Assembly: GCA_050185825.1 (NCBI GenBank)
Contig: JBFWZA010000013.1
Location: 62,001-126,000, forward strand
Direction of reading: 5' to 3'
Origin: SZUA-309 sp050185825
GTDB taxonomy: Bacteria; Pseudomonadota; Gammaproteobacteria; Pseudomonadales; Azotimanducaceae
Length of the DNA: 64,000 nt
Part shown: piece after piece, positions 40,025-49,050 of the stretch
How positions within the stretch are numbered: position 1 is the first letter of the stretch
How the letters are laid out: each line of letters begins with the position of its first letter
The notes under the pieces: model-generated
Database searches by the model: none
What the model was told of the DNA's origin: nothing
The model's input: only the letters and a program-made list of their open reading frames with translations
Translations under genes and position numbers: made by a program

Positions 40025-40705
40025 ATGAGCGAGTTCGACGGCAAGGTCGTGGTGGTCACCGGCGCCGCCGGGGCGCTGGGCAGCGCCGTGGTCTCCTGGT
40101 TCGCGGACCAGGGTGGGCGCATCGCGCAGCTCGACGTCGTCGAGCTCGACAACGGCCACTACAGCGCCACGCCGGATCTCACGGACGCGGAAGCCTGCCG
40201 CGCCGCAATCAGGGCGATCTGCAAAGAGCTCGGCCCCATCCACGTGCTCGCCAACATCGCCGGCGGCTTCGCCATGGGCGAAACGGTCCACGAGACGAAG
40301 GCGGCAACCTGGGACTTTCTCATGGGGCTCAACGCCCACACCGTGCTCAACATGGCCAGGGCCGTGGTTCCCCTCATGCTGGAACACGGCGGCGGAAAGA
40401 TCGTCAACGTCGGCGCCGGGCCGGGCCAGCGCGGGGTCGGGCAGATGGGCGCCTACAGCGCCTCGAAGAGCGTGGTGATCCGGCTCACGGAGGCGATGGC
40501 GGACGAGCTGAAGGAGAAGGGCATCAACGTCAACTGCGTGCTGCCCTCCATCATCGATACCGAGCGCAACCGGGCCGACATGCCGGATGCGGACTTCTCG
40601 CGCTGGGTGACCCCCGAGGCCATGGCGCGGGTCATCGGCTTTCTCGCCTCGGAGGCGGCCTCACCCATCCACGGTGCCGCCCTGCCGGTGACCGGCCTGA
40701 GCTGA
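40025..40705 (+). CDS. short-chain dehydrogenase/reductase family protein, catalytic Ser replaced
   Basis: A 226-residue Rossmann-fold protein. The nucleotide loop VTGAAGALGSAV (residues 11-22) and the active-site Tyr144-x-x-x-Lys148 (YSASK) are present. The serine normally 13 residues before the tyrosine is Ala131 (NVGAGPG), and the NAG turn reads ANIAGG. Activity without the serine is possible in some SDR branches that carry NIGA-type sequences, but is reduced or altered. It is the last gene of the operon starting at 38278. The substrate is presumably a hydroxy or keto intermediate handled by its neighbours. Confidence 0.88.
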   Translation: MSEFDGKVVVVTGAAGALGSAVVSWFADQGGRIAQLDVVELDNGHYSATPDLTDAEACRAAIRAICKELGPIHVLANIAGGFAMGETVHETKAATWDFLMGLNAHTVLNMARAVVPLMLEHGGGKIVNVGAGPGQRGVGQMGAYSASKSVVIRLTEAMADELKEKGINVNCVLPSIIDTERNRADMPDADFSRWVTPEAMARVIGFLASEAASPIHGAALPVTGLS

Positions 40706-40734
40706 TCGGCTCTCCGGCGAGGCGCGCCGTGGCC

Positions 40735-41220
40735 TCAGGCCTGCGCTTCGAACCGCCCGTAGCCGCCGCGGAAGAAGAGCAGCGGCAATCCCTGACGCAC
40801 CACCTCGAGCCGCTTCACCCGGCCCACGGCGATGGTGTGGTCGCCCGCATCGTGCTCCATCTCGAGCGTGCAGTCCGCGTAAGCGAGAATGCCCTCGAGC
40901 ACCGGAGATCCGGTCTCACCCGGATGCCAGGCGAACTCGGCGAACTTGTCGCCGCCGGAGCGGGCGAACGCATCGCAGATGCTGCGCTGGTCCGAGGCCA
41001 GCATGTTGATGCAGAAGCTGCCGGAGTCACGGATCTTCGGCCAGCTGGTGCTGGTCTTGGCCGGACACAACGCCACGAGGGGCGGGTCCAGCGACAGGGA
41101 GACGAACGACTGGGCGGCAAAGCCGTGCGGCGTCCCGTCAAGGCACCCGGTTGCCACCACCACCCCGGTGCAGAACTGCCCCATGGTTTGCCGGAAGACC
41201 TGGGGGTCGATATCGGCCAT
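40735..41220 (-). CDS. flavin reductase family protein
   Basis: A 161-residue split-barrel flavoprotein of the HpaC/flavin reductase-like group. It reduces FMN or FAD with NAD(P)H and usually supplies reduced flavin to a two-component monooxygenase. Typical segments are FRQTMGQFCTGVVVAT at the start, HGFAAQSFVSLSLDPPLVALCPAKTSTSWPKIRDSG, then FCINMLA, and a final HxIAVGRV strand. ATG 41220 gives the family length, and the longer open frame upstream lies in the intergenic region. It is divergent from an acyl-CoA dehydrogenase. No monooxygenase partner is adjacent; the LLM gene close by is a distant candidate. Confidence 0.88.
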   Translation of the reverse strand: MADIDPQVFRQTMGQFCTGVVVATGCLDGTPHGFAAQSFVSLSLDPPLVALCPAKTSTSWPKIRDSGSFCINMLASDQRSICDAFARSGGDKFAEFAWHPGETGSPVLEGILAYADCTLEMEHDAGDHTIAVGRVKRLEVVRQGLPLLFFRGGYGRFEAQA

Positions 41221-41307
41221 GTGTCGTCGTCCTGTAAGAAAACGGATGACTATACGCAGCACCCCGCCCCCGACCAACCCGTCGTCATATCCGGGAAACC
41301 GGTCACA

Positions 41308-41336
41308 CTGACCCTCACGGTCCTTTGCATTAGAAT
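41308..41336 (+). promoter_or_regulatory. candidate sigma-70 promoter of the acyl-CoA dehydrogenase gene
   Basis: CTGACC (41308-41313) and TAGAAT (41331-41336) are separated by 17 bases and stand 36 bases upstream of the ATG. The -10 box matches five of six consensus positions, the -35 box four. Confidence 0.4.
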
Positions 41337-41371
41337 CCGCCCCTGAAAAACGCCGCGCGAAGGGAAGCACG

Positions 41372-42565
41372 ATGTCCGATCTGGCCAGATTTCAGCAGCA
41401 GACCCGGGACTGGCTGGAGGCCAACTGCCCCCCTTCCATGCGCACGCCCATGCCCGAGGAGGAAACCGTGTGGGGCGGGCGCGGTGAGACGTTCGTCAAT
41501 CCGGACTCGAAGGTGTGGCTCGAGCGGATGGCCGAACGGGGCTGGACCTGCCCCACCTGGCCGACGGAGTACGGCGGCGGCGGCCTGAATGCGGACGAGG
41601 CCCGTATTCTCGAAGCGGAGCTGCGCCGCATTCACGCCCGGCCGGCACTGTCCAGCTTCGGTATCTGGATGCTCGGACCGGCGCTGCTCGAGTTCGCGAC
41701 CCACGAGCAGAAGCTCGCCTACCTGCCACCCATCTGCCGCGGTGAGATCCGCTGGTGCCAGGGGTATTCCGAGCCGGGATACGGCTCCGACCTGGCCGGC
41801 CTGCAGACCAAGGCGGAGGACAAGGGTGACTACTACCTGGTGAACGGCTCCAAGATCTGGACGTCCTACGCCGATCACGCCGACTGGATCTTCTGTCTGG
41901 TGCGCACCGACACCCGCGCGCCCAAGCACGAAGGGATCAGCTTCCTGCTCTTCGACATGGCATCAGACGGGGTGAGCACCTCACCCATCCGCCTGATCAG
42001 CGGCGCCTCCCCCTTCTGCCAGACGTTCTTCGACAACGTGAAGGTGCCGAAGGATCAGCTGGTCGGCGAGCTGAACAAGGGCTGGACCATCGCCAAGCGT
42101 CTGCTGCAGCACGAGCGGCAGATGATTTCCGGCATCGGCGGCAACTCCGCCTTCGGCGGTTCCGGCCGGAACCTGGAAGACGTGGCACGTCACTACCTCG
42201 GCAGCGACGGCGGACGCATCGCGGAACCGGCGCTGCGTGAGCAGGTCGCCAGCCACCGCATGAACGACCGGGCCTTTCAGTTCACGCTGCAGCGTGCCGG
42301 CGAGGAGGCGAAGAGCGGCCGCGCCGACGGCAACCTGGCCAGCATCTTCAAGTACTACGGCACCGAGCAGAACAAGCGCAAGTACGAGCTGCTGCTCGAC
42401 ATCATGGGCACGCAGAGCCTCGGCTGGGACGGCACCGGTTTCGAGGAGCGGGAGCTCGGCACCACCCGTCAGTGGCTGCGCTCCAAGGCCAATTCCATCG
42501 AGGGCGGCACCAGCGAGGTGCAGCTCAACGTGATCGCCAAACGGGTGCTCGGCCTGCCAGACTGA
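41372..42565 (+). CDS. acyl-CoA dehydrogenase family protein
   Basis: A 397-residue flavoprotein desaturating an acyl-CoA. The FAD segment WCQGYSEPGYGSDLAGLQ, the following KIWTSYADHADW strand and the terminal NSIEGGTSEVQLNVIAKRVLGL are typical. It is closely related in pattern to the enzyme at 14290 and has the same length, suggesting paralogues of the branch used in steroid or terpenoid side-chain degradation, where two different subunits may combine. It is monocistronic as far as can be seen, with GAAGGGA before the ATG and a lemA gene 41 bases downstream. Confidence 0.93.
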   Translation: MSDLARFQQQTRDWLEANCPPSMRTPMPEEETVWGGRGETFVNPDSKVWLERMAERGWTCPTWPTEYGGGGLNADEARILEAELRRIHARPALSSFGIWMLGPALLEFATHEQKLAYLPPICRGEIRWCQGYSEPGYGSDLAGLQTKAEDKGDYYLVNGSKIWTSYADHADWIFCLVRTDTRAPKHEGISFLLFDMASDGVSTSPIRLISGASPFCQTFFDNVKVPKDQLVGELNKGWTIAKRLLQHERQMISGIGGNSAFGGSGRNLEDVARHYLGSDGGRIAEPALREQVASHRMNDRAFQFTLQRAGEEAKSGRADGNLASIFKYYGTEQNKRKYELLLDIMGTQSLGWDGTGFEERELGTTRQWLRSKANSIEGGTSEVQLNVIAKRVLGLPD

Positions 42566-42606
42566 GTGCACAGCACCGCAGAGACTCAAGGAGAGGAAGC
42601 ACAGCC

Positions 42607-43200
42607 ATGGAAACCGTCATCGTACTCGTCGTCGTCGCGGTCATCGCGTTCTGGATCGTCAGCATCTACAACAAGCTCGTCGCGCTCAGAAACCGTTTCA
42701 AGAACGCTTTCTCTCAGATCGAGGTGCAGCTGAAGCGTCGCTACGACCTCATCCCGAATCTGGTGGAAACCGCCAAGGCATACATGAGCCACGAGCGCGA
42801 GACCCTGGAGGCGGTGATCGCCGCCCGCAACCAGGCCATGGCCGGGCTGCAGCGTGCCGCCGCCGATCCGACCAACGCGGACGCGATAAGGCAGCTCGGC
42901 AGCGCGGAAGGTGCGCTGGCCGGGGCGCTCGGCCGGCTCAACGTGGTGATGGAGGCCTATCCGGATCTCAAGGCCAACCAGAACATGATGCAGCTCTCCG
43001 AGGAGCTGACCAGCACGGAGAACAAGGTCGCCTTCTCACGGCAGGCCTACAACGACCAGGTGACCGAGTACAACACCTACAAGCAGACCTTCCCGCCGGT
43101 GGTGTTCGCCAACTTCTTCGGCCACTCGGAGGATGCGGAGCTCCTCGAGTACGAAGACCGGGAAGCCATGCAGGCAGCGCCGAAGGTCTCCTTCAACTGA
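42607..43200 (+). CDS. lemA: LemA family protein
   Basis: A 197-residue membrane protein: an N-terminal hydrophobic helix (about residues 3-20) and then a long helical bundle. The family signature is clear in YNKLVALRNRFKNAFSQIEVQLKRRYDLIPNLVETAKAY, together with AYNDQVTEYNTYKQTFPPVVFANFFGHS near the end. LemA proteins are common but their role is unresolved; they often sit beside M48 or HtpX-type proteases, as here (31-base gap), suggesting a membrane quality-control pair. ATG 42607 is chosen over the longer open frame because it precedes the helix directly. Confidence 0.93.
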   Translation: METVIVLVVVAVIAFWIVSIYNKLVALRNRFKNAFSQIEVQLKRRYDLIPNLVETAKAYMSHERETLEAVIAARNQAMAGLQRAAADPTNADAIRQLGSAEGALAGALGRLNVVMEAYPDLKANQNMMQLSEELTSTENKVAFSRQAYNDQVTEYNTYKQTFPPVVFANFFGHSEDAELLEYEDREAMQAAPKVSFN

Positions 43201-43231
43201 TCGTCGCGTCCCTCATCGCCGGGACGGATCG

Positions 43232-45193
43232 GTGAATTTCTTTCAGGCGCAGGACGACGCGCGGAAGAAGACCGTGCGTCTGGCGCTGCTGTTCGGCGCG
43301 GCGGTACTGAGCCTCATCCTGCTCACGAACCTGCTGGTGGCGATGGTCTACGTCTCCACCCGCGGCTATGTTCAGGTTCAGCCTCAGAGCCTCACCGGAC
43401 TCCTTGCCACCCTGCCCACCGAGACCTGGATCTTCATCTCGCTCGGCGTCATCGGCGTGGTCGGGGTCGCGAGCCTCTACAAATACCTCATGATCCAGGG
43501 CGGCGGCCGCACCATCGCCGAGTCGCTCGGTGGTCAGCTCCTCACCTACGACGGCACGAGCGGCAACACCCGCCGGCTGCTCAATGTGGTGGAGGAGATG
43601 GCCATCGCCTCGGGCGTGCCGGTGCCACCCGTCTACCTGATTCCCGAATCGAGCATCAACGCCCTCGCCGCCGGCTTCGGCCCGGACGACGCGGTGATCG
43701 GCGTGAACCAGGGCACCGTGGATCTGCTGTCGAGGGACGAGTTGCAGGGCGTGATCGCCCACGAGTTCAGCCACATTCTGAACGGCGACACCACCATCAA
43801 TCTCAGGCTCATCGCCATCCTGCACGGCATCCTGTTCCTCGGCATGGTCGGCTACGGCATCCTGCGTGGCGTGCGCTTCGGCGGCCGGCGCAGCAACGGC
43901 GGCGGCGCGCTGCCGGTGCTGCTGCTGGGCGTCGGCCTGCTTGTCATCGGCTACAGTGGGACGTTCTTCGGCAACCTGATCAAGGCGGCCGTCAGCCGCC
44001 AGCGGGAGTACCTGGCGGATGCGGCGGCAGTGCAGTTCACGCGCAACCCGCCGGGCATCGGTGGCGCCCTGAAGAAGATCGGCGGTTACAGCGAGGGCAG
44101 CACCATCCGACGGCCGGCCGCCACGGAAGCCAGCCACATGTTCTTCGGCCAGGTCCGCCGGCTGTTCCTCAACCCGCTCACCGCCACCCACCCCCCGCTG
44201 GAGAAGCGCATCCGGGCCATCGATCCGGGCTGGGACGGCACCTACCCTGTGGTCACGCCGGTTCCCCTGGCGGAGGAGACACAGGACACGCCGGATCTAG
44301 CCGCGCCAGGATTGGCGCGCGGCCTCGCCACGGCTGCAGCCGCGGCCGGAATGGTGCTCGAAGCGGGACCCGAGCAGGTGGCGGAGCGGGTGGGCACCCT
44401 GGACCAGGCAGGGCTCGCCAGCGCCCAGACCCTGATCGCCGGCATCGATCCCGCGCTCAGGGAAGCCGCGCACGATCCGTGGGGTGCCCGCGGCCTCGTT
44501 TACGCCATGCTGCTCGACCCGGAGCCGGCAATCCGGGAGCGACAGTTCACGCACCTGCAGGCGGCAGCGGAAACCGGTGTGCCTGCGTACACGGCCCGAC
44601 TCACAACACCGCTCGCGGGCACGGACCTGCCCCGGCGGCTGGCGCTGGTGGAGATGGCCATGCCGGCGCTGAAGGCCCTTTCCCGGCCACAGTACGACCG
44701 GTTCATCCGCAACCTCGTGGAGCTGGTGAAGATGGACCAGCGCATCAGCCTGCCCGAGTGGGTCCTGCATCGCCTGCTGGTTCAGGAGCTCACGCCGCAC
44801 TTCGAAGGACCGCGCCGCGTGCGGCCCCGTTATGGCCGTATCGAGCAGGTTGCCGACGAGATCGCCACCGTGCTCAGCACCCTGGCACGGTTCGGGCAGA
44901 CGGGTTCGGAAGCCAGAGCGGCCGCGTTCGCTGCCGGGATGGAGACGCTGAACCTGCGCGGCAGCCATCTGCGCGGCATCGACGAAGCGGCAGACGAGAA
45001 CTTCAACCGGCTGAACGGCGCGCTCCGCGAGCTGCGCAAGCTCAAGCCGCTGGCGAAGCCGAAGGTGCTCAAAGCCTGCGCGGCTACCGTCACTGCCGAC
45101 GGCCACGTTTCCGGCACCGAAGGCGCGCTGCTGCAGGGCATCGCCGCAGCGCTCGACTGCCCGCTGCCGCCGTCCATCTACGCCGCACCCTGA
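43232..45193 (+). CDS. M48 family membrane metalloprotease with long C-terminal extension
   Basis: A 653-residue membrane protease. Two transmembrane helices (about residues 15-42 and 64-87) are followed by an M48 domain with the zinc motif HEFSH (His177, Glu178, His181) and the third ligand in QREYLADAAA. Two more helices lie between these motifs. This part resembles HtpX. The protein then continues for about 300 residues; the end (KACAATVTADGHVSGTEGALLQGIAAALDCPLPP) looks like a TerB-type acidic segment. It begins at GTG 43232, 31 bases after lemA, and is probably co-expressed with it. Substrates are likely misfolded membrane proteins by analogy with HtpX. The extension is described further in the findings. 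Confidence 0.88.
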   Translation: MNFFQAQDDARKKTVRLALLFGAAVLSLILLTNLLVAMVYVSTRGYVQVQPQSLTGLLATLPTETWIFISLGVIGVVGVASLYKYLMIQGGGRTIAESLGGQLLTYDGTSGNTRRLLNVVEEMAIASGVPVPPVYLIPESSINALAAGFGPDDAVIGVNQGTVDLLSRDELQGVIAHEFSHILNGDTTINLRLIAILHGILFLGMVGYGILRGVRFGGRRSNGGGALPVLLLGVGLLVIGYSGTFFGNLIKAAVSRQREYLADAAAVQFTRNPPGIGGALKKIGGYSEGSTIRRPAATEASHMFFGQVRRLFLNPLTATHPPLEKRIRAIDPGWDGTYPVVTPVPLAEETQDTPDLAAPGLARGLATAAAAAGMVLEAGPEQVAERVGTLDQAGLASAQTLIAGIDPALREAAHDPWGARGLVYAMLLDPEPAIRERQFTHLQAAAETGVPAYTARLTTPLAGTDLPRRLALVEMAMPALKALSRPQYDRFIRNLVELVKMDQRISLPEWVLHRLLVQELTPHFEGPRRVRPRYGRIEQVADEIATVLSTLARFGQTGSEARAAAFAAGMETLNLRGSHLRGIDEAADENFNRLNGALRELRKLKPLAKPKVLKACAATVTADGHVSGTEGALLQGIAAALDCPLPPSIYAAP

Positions 45194-45214
45194 GCGTCTG
45201 CGAAACACGTCAGG

Positions 45215-45242
45215 TTTACAGACCGTTTCCCCCCACTACAAT
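45215..45242 (+). promoter_or_regulatory. sigma-70 promoter of ppx
   Basis: TTTACA (45215-45220) and TACAAT (45237-45242) each match five of six consensus bases and are separated by 16 bases. The predicted transcript starts about 50 bases before the ppx ATG at 45302. Confidence 0.6.
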
Positions 45243-45301
45243 GACCGCCAGGCATGCAAGCGGTAGGCAGGGGAGTCCGTTCCGGTCGGACTGCCTCCAA
45301 C

Positions 45302-46825
45302 ATGGCTGAATCCAGCCCGATCAATTCCGAACGATCCGACCAACCCGACACCCGGGAGCGACAGCTCGCCGCCCTGGATCTGGGCTCGAACAGCTTTCAC
45401 CTGCTGGTGGCGCAGGAGTCGAACGGACGCCTGCAGGTGGTCGATCGGATCAAGGAAATGGTCCGCCTCGCCGAAGGCATCGAAGCCAACAAGTCACTGA
45501 ATCCCGAGGTGGTGGCGCGCGCGCTCGACTGCCTGGTCCGCTTCAGCCAGCGGCTGCGCGGGCTCGCACCCGAGGACATCCGCGTGGTCGGCACCAGCAC
45601 GCTGCGGCGGGCGAGTAACGCGAACGCTTTTCTCGACGAGGCGGAACGCATCCTCGGTACCGAGGTGGAGATCATCTCCGGCCGCGAGGAAGCACGCCTG
45701 ATCTACCTCGGCGTGTCACACGCGCTCGAGGACACCTCGGATCGCCGGCTGGTGGTGGACATCGGCGGCGGCAGCACCGAGCTGATCCTCGGCCGCCGGT
45801 TTCGTGCCGAGGTCATGGAGAGCCTGCACATGGGCTGCGTGGGCATGACGAAGCGCTGCTTCGGCGACGGCCGGTTGCGCATGGGCCAGTTCAAGGCCGC
45901 CATCAACATCGCCCGCCAGGAGCTGGAGCCCCTGGAGCGGCCATTCACGGAAGCCGGTTGGGATCTCGCCATCGGCGCCTCCGGCACGATCCTGGCCGTG
46001 CAGGACATCCTCGCTCAGCTTTCACCCGGCACCACGAGCCCCATCACGCTCGAGGGGCTGAAGACCATCAGAAAGGTGCTGATCGACGCCAAGCAGATCG
46101 ACAAGATCAGCCTGCCCGGGCTGCCCGGCGAGCGGGCACCCGTGTTCGCCGGCGGCTTGAGCATCCTCATCGGCATCTTCGAGTCCCTGAACATCCGCGA
46201 AATGCACGCCACCAGCGGCGCCCTGCGCGAGGGGCTCATCTACGATCTGCTCGGTCGCGTGCAGCACCAGGACGTACGCGAATCCACCGTGCAGAGCCTG
46301 ATCAACCGCTATCACATCGATGCCACACACGCCCGGCATGTCCGGGAAACGGCGATCTCGCTGCTCGCCCAGATTGCGACGGCCTGGGAGCTGACCGAAC
46401 CGTCGGACAAGCTGCTCCTCTCCTGGGCAGCGGACCTGCATGAGATCGGTATGGACATCGCGCACAGCCAGTACCACAAGCACGGCGGCTACCTGCTCCT
46501 GAACATGGACATGCCGGGGTTCTCCAGACAGGACCAGCACTTCCTGGCGGCACTGGTCCGAACCCACCGCCGGAAGCTGCCGCCCGAGGAGTTCGAGCTC
46601 TCGGAGCGGATCCTGCGGCTCGCCGTGCTGCTCAGGATCAGCGTGGTGCTGCATCGGGGGCGAACCAGCGATCCCCTGCCCCACGTGCAGCTGAAGGTGA
46701 AGGAGAAGAAGATCCACCTCGAGGTACCGGCCGGGTGGCTGAGCCACCACCCGCTCACCGAGCTCGACCTGGCCCAGGAGTCGAGCTACCTGAAGGCCGT
46801 CGGCTACGACCTCACCACGTCCTGA
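45302..46825 (+). CDS. ppx: exopolyphosphatase (Ppx/GppA family)
   Basis: A 507-residue enzyme that releases phosphate from polyphosphate ends, or converts pppGpp to ppGpp in GppA-type members. The two phosphate-binding loops of the ASKHA fold (LDLGSNSFHLLVA and VVDIGGGSTELILG) and the acidic GREEARLIYLGV segment are present. The C-terminal third is the HD-like domain, with HARHVRETA and LLSWAADLHEIGMDIAHSQYHKHG. Full length matches E. coli Ppx (513). It has its own promoter and is convergent with ppk1, its functional opposite, with only two bases between the stops. Ppx versus GppA cannot be settled from sequence alone; the ppk1 neighbour favours Ppx. Confidence 0.93.
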   Translation: MAESSPINSERSDQPDTRERQLAALDLGSNSFHLLVAQESNGRLQVVDRIKEMVRLAEGIEANKSLNPEVVARALDCLVRFSQRLRGLAPEDIRVVGTSTLRRASNANAFLDEAERILGTEVEIISGREEARLIYLGVSHALEDTSDRRLVVDIGGGSTELILGRRFRAEVMESLHMGCVGMTKRCFGDGRLRMGQFKAAINIARQELEPLERPFTEAGWDLAIGASGTILAVQDILAQLSPGTTSPITLEGLKTIRKVLIDAKQIDKISLPGLPGERAPVFAGGLSILIGIFESLNIREMHATSGALREGLIYDLLGRVQHQDVRESTVQSLINRYHIDATHARHVRETAISLLAQIATAWELTEPSDKLLLSWAADLHEIGMDIAHSQYHKHGGYLLLNMDMPGFSRQDQHFLAALVRTHRRKLPPEEFELSERILRLAVLLRISVVLHRGRTSDPLPHVQLKVKEKKIHLEVPAGWLSHHPLTELDLAQESSYLKAVGYDLTTS

Positions 46826-46827
46826 AG

Positions 46828-48891
46828 TCAGCTGCCGAGCTCCTGCAGCAGCGTTTCCTGTGCACTCTTCCGCCCGCCCGTCCCCGGTGACAGCTTCTGG
46901 TAGCTGCCGTCGGCATTCAGCGTCCAGGCCTGTGCGTTGTCCGTCAGGTAGAGCCGGCACTCACTGAGAATGCGCTTCTTGATCGCCGGATCCTCGATGG
47001 GAAAGCACGTTTCCACCCGGTTGAAGAAGTTGCGTCCCATCCAGTCGGCGCTGGACAGATAGAGCTTCGGATCGCCGTCGTTCTCGAAGTGGAAGACGCG
47101 GGTGTGCTCGAGAAACCGCCCCACCACGGAACGGACCCGGATGTTGCTCGACACATCCTTCACCCCCGGCCGCAGCGCGCAGATGCCGCGCACCACCAGG
47201 TCGATCTTCACCCCCGCACGCGACGCCCGATACAGCGCCTGGATGACCTGCGGCTCCACCAGCGAGTTCATCTTCGCGAAGATGTAGGCTGGTCTGCCCT
47301 GTGAGGCGTTGCCGGCTTCCTGCTCGATCAGATTGAGGATCGTCCGGTGCAGCGTGAAGGGCGACTGCAGCATCTTCTTCAGCCGGCCCGCCTTGCCCAT
47401 GGAGGTGAGCTGCTGGAAGATCTGCTGCACGTCCTCGCCGAGGTCGGGGTCGCGGGTGAAGAGACCGTAGTCGGTGTACAGACGGGTGGTGCGCTGGTGG
47501 TAGTTACCCGTGCCGAGGTGCACGTAGCGGGCGAGGTTGCGCCCCTCGCGGCGCACCACCATGCTCATCTTGGAATGAGTCTTGTGCCCCACCACCCCGT
47601 ACACCACCTGCGCACCCACACGCTGCAGGTGGTTGGCGAGCTCGATGTTGTCCTCCTCGTCGAAGCGCGCCCGGAGCTCGATGACCACCAGCACCTCCTT
47701 GCCGTTGGCGGCCGCCCGGGTCAGGGCCTCCACCACAGCCGAGTCCGGGCCGGTGCGGTACAGGGTCTGGCGGATGGAGAGCACCTGCGGATCTGCCGCC
47801 GCCTGGCGCAGAAACTCGATGAACGGCGCGAAGGACTCGAAGGGGTGATGCACCAGGATGTCGCCGTCCCGGATGGCCTCGAAGGGATCGCTGGCGCCCT
47901 TGAACCGCTCGGGCACGCTGGGGGTGAAGCCCGGGTACTTCAACTCCGGCCGGTCCACCAGATCCGGCACGGCCGCCAGGCGCATCAGGTTCACCGGCCC
48001 GTTGCAGCGATACACGTCGTCCCGGTTGAGGCGGAACTGGGCGAGCAGAAAGGCTTCCAGATCGTCCGGGCAGTCCACATCCACCTCGAGCCGGACGGCG
48101 TCCCCGAAACGACGCGAAGACAGCTCGCCCTCCACCGCCCTGAGCAGGTCGTCCACCTCCTCCAGATCCACGAAGAGATCGCTGTTGCGGGTGACACGGA
48201 ACGGGTAGGCGCCCGTCGCCGTCATGCCCGGAAACAGGCTGCCCACGTGGGCCTCGATGATGGAGGACAGCAGCACGAACTCGTAACGTGACGCCGCGAC
48301 GGTGTCCGGCAGGCGCACGACCCGGGGAAACGCCCGGGGCGCGTGGACGATGGCCCGGCCGATCTGCCGACCGAACGCGTCCTGGCCCTCCAGGGTGACG
48401 ATGAAGTTGAGGCCCTTGTTGAGCGGCTGCGGAAACGGGTGAGCCGGGTCCAGAGCAATGGGGCTCATCACCGGCGCGACTTCCTTCCTGAAGTAGCGCT
48501 TCAGCCACTGCCGCTGCCTGTCGTTCCAGTCACCGGCTTCCAGCAGGCGGATTCCCTGAATGTCGAGCTTCGGGATCAGCACCTCGTTGAGCACCCGGTA
48601 CTGCTCGGCGACGAGACTTTCTGCAATCCCCCTGATCTGCCGGAGCTGCTCCGAGGGAGACAGGTTGTCGGGCCCACGCTGGCTGGCCCCCACCGCTTCC
48701 TGCTGCTTCAGGCCCGCGACGCGGATCTCGAAGAATTCGTCCAGGATGGCGCTGGCGATGGTCAGGAACCGGAGCCGCTCGAGCAGCGGCACGTCCTCGT
48801 CCTGCGCCTGGGCCAGCACCCGCCGGTTGAACTCGAGCAGCGACAACTCGCGGTTGATGTAGAGCTCGGGATTCTGCAGATCGACTTCCAT
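46828..48891 (-). CDS. ppk1: polyphosphate kinase 1
   Basis: A 687-residue enzyme that builds long-chain polyphosphate from ATP. The N-terminal domain starts YINRELSLLEFNRRVLAQA, the family signature. The catalytic histidines of the phospholipase D-like fold are His439 (GHKTHSKMSMV) and His458 (RYVHLGTGNYH), matching His435 and His454 of E. coli. IRQTLYRTGPDS and KLYLSSADWMGRNFFNRVE are further marks. Length is standard. I start at ATG 48891; the frame upstream is only open by chance and overlaps cmoA. It is divergent from cmoA and convergent with ppx. Confidence 0.96.
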   Translation of the reverse strand: MEVDLQNPELYINRELSLLEFNRRVLAQAQDEDVPLLERLRFLTIASAILDEFFEIRVAGLKQQEAVGASQRGPDNLSPSEQLRQIRGIAESLVAEQYRVLNEVLIPKLDIQGIRLLEAGDWNDRQRQWLKRYFRKEVAPVMSPIALDPAHPFPQPLNKGLNFIVTLEGQDAFGRQIGRAIVHAPRAFPRVVRLPDTVAASRYEFVLLSSIIEAHVGSLFPGMTATGAYPFRVTRNSDLFVDLEEVDDLLRAVEGELSSRRFGDAVRLEVDVDCPDDLEAFLLAQFRLNRDDVYRCNGPVNLMRLAAVPDLVDRPELKYPGFTPSVPERFKGASDPFEAIRDGDILVHHPFESFAPFIEFLRQAAADPQVLSIRQTLYRTGPDSAVVEALTRAAANGKEVLVVIELRARFDEEDNIELANHLQRVGAQVVYGVVGHKTHSKMSMVVRREGRNLARYVHLGTGNYHQRTTRLYTDYGLFTRDPDLGEDVQQIFQQLTSMGKAGRLKKMLQSPFTLHRTILNLIEQEAGNASQGRPAYIFAKMNSLVEPQVIQALYRASRAGVKIDLVVRGICALRPGVKDVSSNIRVRSVVGRFLEHTRVFHFENDGDPKLYLSSADWMGRNFFNRVETCFPIEDPAIKKRILSECRLYLTDNAQAWTLNADGSYQKLSPGTGGRKSAQETLLQELGS

Positions 48892-49050
48892 CGCGCTCAA
48901 GTTCCTTGGCAATCCGGCCCGGGCGTGCTTCCGGCAGACACGCTGTCCTACACTAGCGCCCGGACCTCCGCCGACGCCGGGCCGGCCTGGGTCGGGCCGG
49001 CTGCAGCCGCCGAACGGGCGAGGATAGCACGTGATTTTTACCGAATTGTT

